DNA of 64,000 nucleotides from Mactra quadrangularis. Its lineage: Eukaryota > Mollusca > Bivalvia > Venerida > Mactridae. Positions 54,190 through 64,000 of the stretch are shown piece after piece; the first letter of the stretch is position 1; each line of letters opens with the position of its first letter. The DNA is taken from NCBI GenBank assembly GCA_025267735.1, contig CM046311.1, positions 34,572,895 through 34,636,894 on the forward strand, read 5' to 3'. The notes beneath the pieces were generated by a model. That model did no database searches and was not told the origin of the DNA. It worked only from the letters and a program-made list of their open reading frames with translations. The translations under genes and the position numbers were made by a program.

Positions 54190-54825
54190 GATGACTCTTT
54201 ATCGCTTATCTGAGTACCATTGATATGTACATTAGTCATAGTCAGAATAAAATTAGGAAAACAACTTTGAATCAAAATTGATACAACAGTGTTAACAAGG
54301 GTTTTGTGTCGCCTGACATAGCTAGGAGGTCTATAGGTATTTCACCCGGTGTCCGCGGCGGCGGCGGTTCCCGCCTCCCATTTCTTGTCTGGGACATAAC
54401 TCTAAAACAACTAGAGGTATCAGCATGAAGTGCAGTGCATAGTTATTGCCCCTTTTCATGTTTACATTGTCCGGGGCTTAACTCTAAAACTATTGAAGGT
54501 AATGACATGAAACACTATTTGTAGATAGATCTCATCAATTAAAATTACAATGCATAAGAACTGTAACTCTGTATTTCCCGATTTTTGAGTTATTGCCCTT
54601 TTTATTTTTATACTTTGAATTTTGTCCGTACATAACTCTGATCAAACAAGAGGTATTGATGCAAGGTATTGTATGTAGATATATCTTATCAAGTAGAAGA
54701 GCATTGCATAACAAATGTAACTATGCATATTGTTTTAGTTATTTTCCTTCGTAATTTCATACTTTTTGCTAGTCCAAGAAATAACTCTAATAGTACTGGA
54801 GATATCAACGTGAAACTTCATAACT
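54190..54825. repeat. Internally repetitive dispersed element
   Basis: Three to four diverged units each contain a phrase like CATAACTCTAAAACTACTGG(A)GGTAT and AACATGAAAC, then TTATTGCCCTTTT. A (CGG)n-rich spot lies at 54,353-54,370. Confidence 0.7.
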
Positions 54826-55060
54826 TTTTTGTTTGGTTTACGCCGTAGCAACACATATAAGGTCAAATAACGGCGGTCAGTCAACCTACTCACTCCTCCC
54901 GGAAAGGCTAAATCTCTGGACTTAGCTGTTAACCGACTACTAAGCGCATACTTTCGTCAGTGACTAACAACTGCCCTACATAATTAAATATCATTGGTAG
55001 GATGGGGAGATTGGCCGTAGAAATAATTTCATGACCAAGCTCCACGGAAGTATGCTTGAA
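54826..55060 (+). mobile_element. SINE-like dispersed repeat, family 2, copy B
   Basis: Begins GTTTGGTTTACGCCGTAGCA and runs to CCAAGCTCCACGGAAGTATG. Inverted relative to the copy at 33,868-34,122. Confidence 0.75.
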
Positions 55061-55074
55061 AAAGATAAAAGAAC

Positions 55075-55320
55075 AATTAGTAAAAGTTGATTGGTGATGA
55101 GCCACACTGCAGTTATTGAAACAGTAAGTAGCTTTGTAGAAACATTACATCAACACATCGAACGCAATGATCTTAACAAATCCGATGTAATAGAAGTGTA
55201 AGATAATACATTGTGCTAAATGCCACCCCGTCAATGATGTTTCAGACGAACATTGGTTAATGACCCCTATCACTACCCATGGAAGTCTCAGTTCTCCTAA
55301 CATTAGCTTTTAACTTATCG
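55075..55320. repeat. Dispersed repeat shared with 49,610-49,860
   Basis: Adjoins the SINE-like copy B and carries the GAGCCACACTGCAG and AGTAAGTAGCTTTGTAGAA landmarks. Confidence 0.7.
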
Positions 55321-55329
55321 TCAGTCGCA

Positions 55330-57215
55330 TAAAATTATGCCAGCGGTTGACAACTCTTATTTATAAGATTTTAGTGGACTTTAGAAAAAAATGTAATGAT
55401 TTAACTGATAAAGTATGAAAGCGCCATTTTAGAATCGAATAATAAATTCATTGAATTGATTAAATTCTTTACAAAATTGCTTTTTTGACAAGTCATGTCA
55501 AAATATTGTATTGGCACAAGCAAAGTTCATAGCCAATAATCATTTAACAAATGTGTGTTTCTGGGTTATTCGGTTTAGGTTTTACCTATGCTTTTGTCCC
55601 GAGTTGTGCCAGAGACATCGACTAGTGTAGGCTCAGAATCTGCTGGTTACTAATAATGGACTTGTGCGGATTAAAACCCGATGTGAACATGAACAGCGGA
55701 TATGAGAAACGAATGGGGGGTTTTCTCAAAGGAATACTACGTATTCTTACTGAACATCACTTTTAAGGCCACGCTTATTAAACATTTGTTATTTGTGTTG
55801 ACTACGGTGGCGCCCCTCAGCCGATTAAAGCGCTTAAAAGTGTTTGGAAAATTGCACACTTCACGGTTAAAATGATGGATACATCACATCGTTTTCTAGA
55901 AATTTATTCGAGAAACCAGCGCGTGAAAGTCTATGGACTTCACAAAATTTAAACTGATGCAAAAATAAACGCATCACACAACTCGGAAATACTTTTTAAG
56001 AGTTACGAAAAAGGCAACAAAAATGTCTGCTTGCAAGTTATATTATCTAAATAAATTCGTAGTCATTAAGAAATTAATTTACTGTCACAATTTATAAAGA
56101 CAATACAAATTGCTTCACATGCAGATACCGTTGGATAAATCTCATTCCACTTCCTGAAAGATTGTGGTCGCACAATGTCATTCTGATAAACAAAGGCATT
56201 GCCAAAATAGACAAAGGCATTGCAAAAATATAGAGGAAGTCACTGGACGTAATAGCGGGCCGATGTAACGTCGTTGAGATTACCCTAGCACACAATGACC
56301 AGACTATGACATTGCCACCACTGTAAAATGTTTTTTTGTCCATGACATCGTTTTTAGATACCGATACGTCTGTTGACGTTCTATAAGCCGACATTCTGCC
56401 AACGCTAGCTGAGATTGTAACAAGCCGACATAGGTTGTTCTAATTTAAGATGGTAACAAACATTTAGAACAAGTACGGGGTACGGCATACACCAGACCAT
56501 TCGCTGCTCTCGAAATCATTTTTTGGCGTTCACCGTTACCATTTAACCACAAGTGACGTAGTGATAAATTTATCACGCTAATGAAGTTGGTGTAAATATT
56601 AGTCTGTATGAGCGTGGCCAATCAGCAATCGTTTCTGTATCGCTAAGCCTTTGATGAGTCGTTCCTTTTTCTCGTCGGTATGTATATATGTGTAAAACTA
56701 TCTACGCGTCATTACGAGTTTTAATAAGTTTTCGCACGAAATTCACAACACAAAACTTGTATGATTTAGGCTAAATCAATTAATCTTTAGTTTTACATTA
56801 CTTTATAGCCGTAACTGTGTAAATATGTGATAAAATAAGTTAACAGTAGGCAAAATTAACGAATGATTTTATTCAATTCACTCGTTGACAGAATCGGAAA
56901 AAATAAATCGCGCAGATGAAGAAATACGAGTATAAAAGAAGTATTTTGAGGCATCCGCGTGCCATGCTGTCCGTGTGGTATTTGTGTTGCATTATTATGC
57001 AGAGGGATGGATATAGGACGTAATTATATTGGTAGTATTGCAAATAAGTTAACATAAATGATTAACCCATTACATGTCATTTTGTATTTTTCGATAAAGA
57101 TGGTACTATGTCTACTGATATTGTTTCATGTTGTTATAACTTTTGGGATGATTTAAACGAACGCCTCGCAAAATTAATAACCTTAAAGCTGATAAACTGA
57201 CATTTATGTCTATTT
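55330..57215. other. Intergenic, no gene seen
   Basis: A minus-strand ORF at 56,092-56,394 lacks recognisable features and splice context, so I do not call it. One stray unit of the repeat at 57.3 kb occurs near 55,560-55,640. Confidence 0.5.
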
Positions 57216-57319
57216 GTGTGTAAAATATTTTTGAGATGCCCCCTAATAAATCTTCGGAATCGACTGTCCATGTTCACACTCCATCTCATCCGCACAAGTC
57301 TAATAAAGGTTTATGACCC

Positions 57320-57625
57320 GAGATTGTGTTTCGGGGTATTTGTTTTAGTTTTTGCTTTTCTCTTTGCTGTGGGTTGTGGCTGGAACATTGATTTTGTACA
57401 TATATTTGTAAATCTTTGTCTATTTAGTCGTGACTTTAACTTTTGTTTCCCGAGGATGTGCTCCAGAGTATTGGCTTCTGTTTATGCTTTTGCTCCGAGT
57501 TGTGCCTTGAATATTGACTTGTCCGGACTCAGGGTCTACTGGTTTCAAGAAAACGTTGATAATCCATGGTTGTGGCTCCGGGCTATTGGTTTTTGTCTCT
57601 GCTCCAGATTGTGCCTGGAACATTA
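57320..57625. repeat. Diverged tandem repeat
   Basis: Three units with phrases such as GTTTTTGCTTTTGCTCCGAG, TTGTGCCTGGAACATTGA. The 136-codon ORF across it owes its length to the repetition. Confidence 0.65.
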
Positions 57626-57812
57626 AATTGTGTACATATAATTTTATACTGTAGTTTCATTGTGGCATGACTTCAAAGTTAGTTGTTTCTATTGGTTTTC
57701 AACGTGAGGTATTATCTCGGGATAATGTTTTTGCTTTTATGCTTTGTACCTGTACATATTACTTTTACGCTTTATTTTAGTTTTCTTATCATATAAGCTA
57801 TATAGCTTGAGG

Positions 57813-57817
<5 letters not shown>

Positions 57818-57905
<88 letters not shown>
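57818..57905. repeat. (CT)n(TA)n compound microsatellite
   Basis: About 45 bp of CT followed by about 40 bp of TA, abutting a transposon end. Confidence 0.97.
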
Positions 57906-57909
<4 letters not shown>

Positions 57910-59539
57910 GGTGAAACGATTAATCGCGGTTCACAAAGAATCGCGATTTTTAACGCTCGATTCGGTTCGGTTCGATTCGATTCGGAAGAGGCAGTTTCGA
58001 TTCGATTCTTTTTTTAAATACTGTCTTTTTCAGTAGTTTTGTGAGTTGAATGAAACGCCCCTTTTCGGTTAAAATAAGCATTTTTTATAGTAAACTAAAA
58101 TAGTAAACTAAAATAGTGTACCCTTATTGACCGACGATTGTTAATCCAGATAAAAGTTGTAAAAAGTGAGACTGCCCGCTGCAATGATACATGTTAATTA
58201 CGCGTACATGTCAATTAGACCTTATTGTCGGTCACACGCTGGGAGATTAACTCGCTGACAGAAAATCGATAATGGAGTCGTCGAGTTAGTTAACACGCTT
58301 GATATCATTCATATATACCTAAGACTGGTACCTAGAGAGAATATAGTGATAAAGGGGCCACCAAGATATAACCAGTCGATTTAGTTTTACACGATCGGCA
58401 ATATTGGGGGATTTTTCTTAAGAGAAACAAATTAAACTTTTCACATCGTCGTTTCCTGAAGCATCATTTGTTAAATCAAGATGAAAACATTGAAAACAAT
58501 AAGTTTTTTAATCACAAAACATGTTTCATATGAAATTGCTATCTAGCGTGGGTCGCGAAAATGAATGACATAACGCCGAAATGGTTGAAGCGATTTCGTT
58601 CCATATGATACAAAATTAAATCAAGCATGATAAAGTAATTTAGAGATAAACTGTAAACTTAATTGTTTGTTTTGACGTTATTTACGTTTATTTTCGGGAA
58701 AATCCTCTTTGTTTTTCTTAACTATTAAAATCGGGCAAAACGTGGTTGGTTAGATTTCATTTACTATAAATTGGAAATGAATTCTATGAAATGTCCGAAG
58801 ACAATTGAATATTTTCACTAATACGTTCATTTAAGCCCAAAAATAATTTTATTTTGAAATAAACATGTAGTGTAAGAAAGTTATAAATATAGATCTAGAG
58901 TTGATAAAAATTAATTTAACGTTTATGATGAGAATTATTTTAAATCATGCCAGAGCCAAAAGAAAATATTTTGAAACAAACTAGATTAAGTTGGTCATAG
59001 TGATCTACATTTGCTGAATGCTTGCAATTTTTTATTGTCTAAGCGTAACCTTAACTAGTCATTAATTATGGCATTGATGCACTGATGAATAATTTTATTT
59101 TGATAATGACTTGAGTCATATACTGTTTGTACGTACATGTAGGTAAGGAGAAATAAACAATTTGTCCATGGGCATTACTTTTCATTAAAAAGTTGGAAAT
59201 AATACGATTTGTCATTTATATATGCTAAAATGCAGTAAAATATTTTTAACTATTCAAGTTCTAATACCTGTAAAATGGGTATCATTAAAGAATTAGAATT
59301 TTCGTCTTCCGGGAGGGAGGTCCCTCAGATAAAAATGCACTGTTCTTAAATATATATATATTTACATGTATGTTCTATTGTCTTTGGGTTGTATCTCTTT
59401 CTTAATTATTTTTATAATTTATTTTTTGTTATGTCCTATATAATTCCAGTAGAAAATCGAATTGAATCGAAAAATTGAATCGTTTGATGAAAAATCGAAA
59501 TCGAATCGAATCGAAAATTTTTGAATCGTTTCACCTCTA
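57906..59539. mobile_element. Non-autonomous TIR element, TAGAGGTGAAACGATT ends
   Basis: Ends at 57,906-57,921 and 59,524-59,539 are exact 16-bp inverted repeats. Just inside, both ends carry diverged ATTCGATTCG-type repeats. 1,634 bp, no ORF. The ends look like hAT MITEs, but inserted into a TA tract, so a target duplication cannot be read. Confidence 0.8.
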
Positions 59540-59580
59540 ATATTTGTTATTGTTGTAAAACCCAGAACACGAGTCAGTGT

Positions 59581-61393
59581 CCAGGGGCCGTATTCCCATC
59601 TTTACTTAAGTATAAATAAGTTCACAAGTTTAAACACAAAACTTTTAAATTTTATACATGTATTCCATGAAATTTGATAAAACTTGTTACTGCACTCTGT
59701 AGCTCTTAATATGCTGTGAATGTAATGAGTATGTTACTCTCAGCTTAAGTTCATTGAAGAAGAATCATCAATATTGATATTAACTCTGAATACAGGCATC
59801 TGCACAAAGTATATCTAATGTTTAGATCAACCTGTTTATGGCTGATCTTCATATACTTAATCCTTATTTTGACATAATTATTTTTATTTTTATGTACTAT
59901 TACAAAGTGTAAAAATGTTAAGATTTAAAAGGAGTGATATAGATTAGACTATGGTTCAGCTAGACCTGTGACTGACAATGTTTCATATGAACACTTCTTC
60001 AACAACTACTGATGAAGTCCATTTTACTGATATTGGATCCCTTATAAACAATGTTTAATGACTGTCTGCTGAGAGAATGTGATAACAATATTACTCACTT
60101 GATCTTCATCTACTGCTAGATGTTTAAGAACAATTTGACTTACCTTAGATGTCTTGAATTATTTGTGTTCATAAGTTTTGCACTTAAATCAATAAAAGCC
60201 AGGCATCAAGTACCTGTGGACAGAGCTCTCAAACTGTACATCTTGTAACATTACTTTATTATCAGTATATATTCATTGATTATTTGATTGTTTTGATACA
60301 AGTTATGTGCTAATAAAATGCATTTTATATAATGAATTCTTCAGTTTTTCTTTAAGTGTTTTAGGCTTGAAAATTATAAGCTTTCAATGCAGGTAAAAGC
60401 AAGTATGTGAAAGTAGATTACTAATAGTTTTAAAGAATATTCAGCTAATATTGAAGCCTAAGCGGTAGTTGCTACCTTTGGCTAGAAAGTTGTTTTATGG
60501 AGGAAGTGTTGTTTTAATGACGATGAAACCACGACTCTATATCCATTATAAACATTCTGTCAATGTGATACCAACTTGTAGTCGGATTGTAAATCCCATG
60601 TCTGAGGGATATAGGAATCTAATATCAGGCTGATATTAGGCCAACAATATACTGATATAAAATGTTTGCTGGGGTATGATACAAGTTCACCTTTAACTAG
60701 ACTACTGTTTACTAATTTCCAGTTAAACGTTAATTATTTGCTGTAAACCCCTAAATGGTACTACTAATTACTGAAACACTCATGTAAACACCAACCGCAT
60801 TCAAATTTAATCAGTTGCAGGCCCTACAATGACGGAAAGTTATAGTTGAATATTTTCAAAATACAGAAAAATAATGATTCAAAACTATATGTTGTGTTAT
60901 TTCTTGATTTTTTAATCGTTGCAAAGAATTAAAAGTATCCAAATTATTACGACAAATGTATAATAGTTATCAGACTTTTATCTTCATTTAATCCAGATTA
61001 TTTACGAATACGGAATTGGACATTCCAAGGTTCTTCCATCAATAAGCAGTATTATCTGAGAAAATTGTGCACTTGAGTCTTTTTCGTGTCATTTATTGTA
61101 GAATACAACAATATGCTGCGGACGGTAATTGCACAAGTTATGTCAAGTTACTTTTTTAGCTACGTGAAATACCTCCACGCGACATTCCGTTTCAATTTTA
61201 AGAGTAGAAATTCTATTGAGATTTACTTAAGCTTGAGAAATCAACCTTTTCTTTTCGTAAGTTTTTTAATTAAGTGACTTTGAGAATACCACTTAAGGTT
61301 GAGGAAGACTTTTTCCTTAGCTAAGGAGAAAATGTTGAGGATGAGGAAATGCTTAAATAAAAACTTAAGTAAGGATGGGGATACGGCCCCAGG
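59581..61393. mobile_element. Second TIR element, GGGGCCGTAT ends
   Basis: Left end CCAGGGGCCGTATTCCCATC is inverted at the right end (61,364-61,393) with few mismatches; the match extends through TTACTTAAG. About 1.8 kb, no transposase ORF. Confidence 0.75.
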
Positions 61394-63301
61394 GATTGTC
61401 TCTGTCTCCGTCCCTGCAGCATGCTTGGTGTTAAGACGAGTATCGACTTAAAACACATACGCGAGCGCAGCCCTGCGTTCAGTAAGCATTTAACGTTAGC
61501 CAATCACCGTTACCGTTATAAACGGTTAATTGAACGATCCGTTGAAGTGCGAACGTTTAAAGATGGCGGACAAAAGAGTCGTTACTTCTATTTTATTAGA
61601 ATAATTCTGAGAGGAAGACTTGTTTTCTTGTTTACTTGTTTTTTGTAAATGTTTTGATCTAAATAAACGTGAGTACCACCGCCGACTTCGTTGGATAGAC
61701 CTAATCCGGAATTCAAATTTATGGGCTTTTCCGTCCGTGCACAGGCGGTACAAACAAAGTTTTATACACATTGTTGCTAAACAGCACGAACTATGGATTT
61801 AATCCTATTGTTCTTTTTACACGTGTTTTCATTGTAACAGTGAAAGTTTGTTTGTACCGAAGGGGAAAACCCAAATATTTGAATTCCGGATATAGTCTAT
61901 TCGCAATGGCAGTTACTAATTTGCAAAATGCACTGAAACTATTTTGTGTCGGGTTGTTTTATACTCGCGTACTATATAATAAAACCGTTAGCGGTTGACC
62001 TTAAAAGTTTTCCGCTAACGGGCCGTTCAATAATGACTGTAAGCGAACGTTACGGAACGTTCGCGGTAATGAACGCCCTACTGGCTTGACTGCCGTGCGC
62101 CCAGCGGACACGTTACATATTTTTGTACCTGCTTTTATCATTGAAATATAGTACCAGTATGCGATTGTCGTCGGTCGACTTTTCTTATATACGTATTTTT
62201 AAATATTATTAAGAAGTTGTTTCATAGTTCTTCGAATTCGTCGTCAAACCACACATTGTCACGACGACATAAATCATTACTGTCTGTATTATTAATTGGG
62301 CAATCATATATGCTATCCATTATTTCATTTATTATTAATGAGAAGTTAAGTTGTACACCAGTTAAACTCTATGCTATCAAGAGAGGAACATAACTTATTA
62401 ATGGAAATAACATGATCATAAATCATTAAGACGTTTTTAATCGTACTTTCAACTTTCTTCTATTTCATTGTAAATTAGTTTCCTTCATGGTAATTTATAA
62501 ACACCTTATTCGGTTTGTAGAAAATAAATTATAGTATCTAAATAAAAATACATATCATTGGAGGCTTAAGGACTATATTATTCACGAATGTCCTTCATGC
62601 CTTCAAGGCTTTAAAATAGGTGTGGTTGCAATAATTGAAATTTACAAATAAATTACATGAATTTCAGTTTTCATTTTAATCCTCAATAGAATAATAAGTA
62701 AGTACAATAGAAAAATATCGAAAAAATGGTTTAGTAATATTTATTTTTTATAAAAAGTGTGAGTTTACAAATGTAAACTTTGGTGCAAGTTTACATGAAG
62801 TACAGTGAAAGCAGTTAAAACAAAATCTTCCAATCAGATTGTGTACATCCCCATACAGATTCACTAAGAGTAAAAAAATACAAAATAATTTATACATTGT
62901 CTAAAATCAATATCATAAAATATCCCTGTTCACTAAAATTCATAATTTCCAACATGTCCAAAGTACAACTTTACACAAAAGAAGAAGTACAAACAATAAG
63001 TATGGTGTCCAATAATGGACACAGGTAATGTAAGGTACACACTTAGATTAGGTATAATTCACAAATGTACTACTTGATGAAGAGCTGTGAGAAGTCTTAC
63101 TTGTACATTCAATAAAAATAATTATTGACAGTAATGTCAACACAAGTCTTTCATACATCCTGACTATAGAATCACGCGACTATAGTGCTTGATATCCCGT
63201 ATAGTCACAACGAGTAAAATATTTTCATTCATAATTTTCATGAATGAAATCAATGTATACATCCGCGGTAATCATTTGTGTAATTATCTGTCTGCCATTA
63301 T
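61394..63301. other. Intergenic, no gene seen
   Basis: A CG-richer patch at about 61,490-62,110 has scattered AACGTT/CCGTTA motifs in both orientations; the remainder is AT-rich. No exon-like ORF. Confidence 0.5.
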
Positions 63302-63601
63302 TCAGTTGTTCACAAAATTGTCAATATTTGGTGTCACTATGATTTTTTGAAGAAAGATGTAGAAAGGAAATGTATAGGCAGGTAATATATCGAGTTTATA
63401 AACTATTTGCTGGTGAGCGGAAACATGGACCACACATCTTTGTTGCAGAGCTGGAATGAAGCTAATAGCTTCGACTGTTGTAACAGTCTCACTAAAAATG
63501 ATGTTTGAAGGAATATTTAAAAAGCCCAGCTTCACGATGTTAAAGGTAAAGACGTCAGATAAGTGTAGTGTTGCCCAGAGCATCGGTTTATCTCGACGCA
63601 T
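63302..63601 (-). CDS. Uncharacterised 99-codon ORF
   Basis: The longest ORF near the right edge. It is mixed hydrophobic, with a single Cys and no recognised motif. No splice or promoter context supports it. It could be a terminal exon of a gene continuing to the right, or chance. Confidence 0.2.
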   Translation of the reverse strand: MRRDKPMLWATLHLSDVFTFNIVKLGFLNIPSNIIFSETVTTVEAISFIPALQQRCVVHVSAHQQIVYKLDILPAYTFPFYIFLQKIIVTPNIDNFVNN

Positions 63602-64000
63602 CTCATAAACTTGATAACCGCGCTAGTCTATTTTAACAAATTTGTACTGATTACAATAAGGCTTAATCGGGACACATTTGCATTACTCCCTTTTTACAGA
63701 TTTTAAGTATATTATATAAACTAATCAAGATGGATAAATAACTATATAATAAAATAAATTATAAATAATTATAAACTTCTTCTAAAACTTTAAATGTGCT
63801 TTTCTCAGACACGAACAACACTTCTTGCACGATCTTTTAACAATTTTGGAACTCGACAAGTTAAAGTTGGTTATAAATGACCTTTTATTTCGGGGAAGCA
63901 AGTTTGGGTTGAAATATAAAAGGTTGACACTTCTTACAATGACGACAGTTTATGCTATAACAATACATTTTGGAACAACCTTCTTGTTATAAAAACGCAA
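63602..64000. other. Right edge, no gene seen
   Basis: AT-rich sequence without features. Confidence 0.5.

Noticed and set aside
56092..56394. 100-codon minus-strand ORF as a membrane protein
   Set aside because: Weak hydrophobicity pattern, no family resemblance, no supporting context.
57216..57626. 136-codon ORF rich in Cys and Phe
   Set aside because: It spans diverged tandem repeats, has no signal or domain, and related repeat units nearby are not open.

Overview
The window looks like nuclear DNA of a mollusc, probably a bivalve. It is AT-rich and intron-rich, with densely packed transposons, tRNA-derived SINEs and fold-back elements, and it carries an animal-type extracellular mosaic gene (CCP, HYR, EGF, TSP1, laminin-G-like and ephrin-receptor-like modules). 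The bivalve assignment is inferred from the style of gene and repeats; no species is identified.

Region 1 (1-5.4 kb, minus strand) is a Ty3/gypsy-type LTR retrotransposon cut by the left window edge. It has a candidate LTR, a tRNA-Lys-type primer binding site, an unusually long C-poor leader, a PNMA/Arc-like gag, a canonical -1 slippery heptamer, then protease and the start of reverse transcriptase.

Region 2 (5.4-15.3 kb, minus strand) is a damaged Polinton/Maverick (adintovirus-like) element. Its protein-primed family B DNA polymerase is spread over eight exons separated by spliceosomal introns and carries five inactivating lesions. It is followed by a compact, apparently intact cluster: two-helix membrane protein, packaging ATPase and two small ORFs, with two TAATG stop/start overlaps. 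A Tc1-like transposon sits in polymerase intron 6 and a SINE in the late cluster. The retroelement appears to have landed in the last small ORF.

Region 3 (15.3-25.2 kb) has no recognisable gene. It holds a 5.65-kb element with roughly 1-kb inverted termini, two diverged tandem arrays and a nested fold-back element built around a TGTCGTA motif.

Region 4 (25.2-46.65 kb, plus strand) is one large gene. I can follow 26 phase-consistent exons encoding about 1,603 residues of a type I membrane protein related to SVEP1/sushi-HYR proteins: CCP and HYR modules, two copies of a SEA-like-stalk plus GCC2/GCC3 block, a laminin-G/pentraxin-like domain, EGF and TSP1 modules, one transmembrane helix and a short tail ending in a PPPY motif. 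The N-terminal exon(s) and signal peptide are not visible. Its introns host a hAT MITE, hairpins, SINEs and a long fold-back element.

Region 5 (46.65-53.9 kb) contains the 3' region, a lone minus-strand exon that looks like a signal peptide, and a shorter decayed paralogue of the large gene (EGF-CCP-EGF-HYR-CCP-linker) with a nonsense codon and a frameshift.

Region 6 (53.9-64 kb) is repetitive intergenic DNA with two neighbouring terminal-inverted-repeat elements and no convincing gene.
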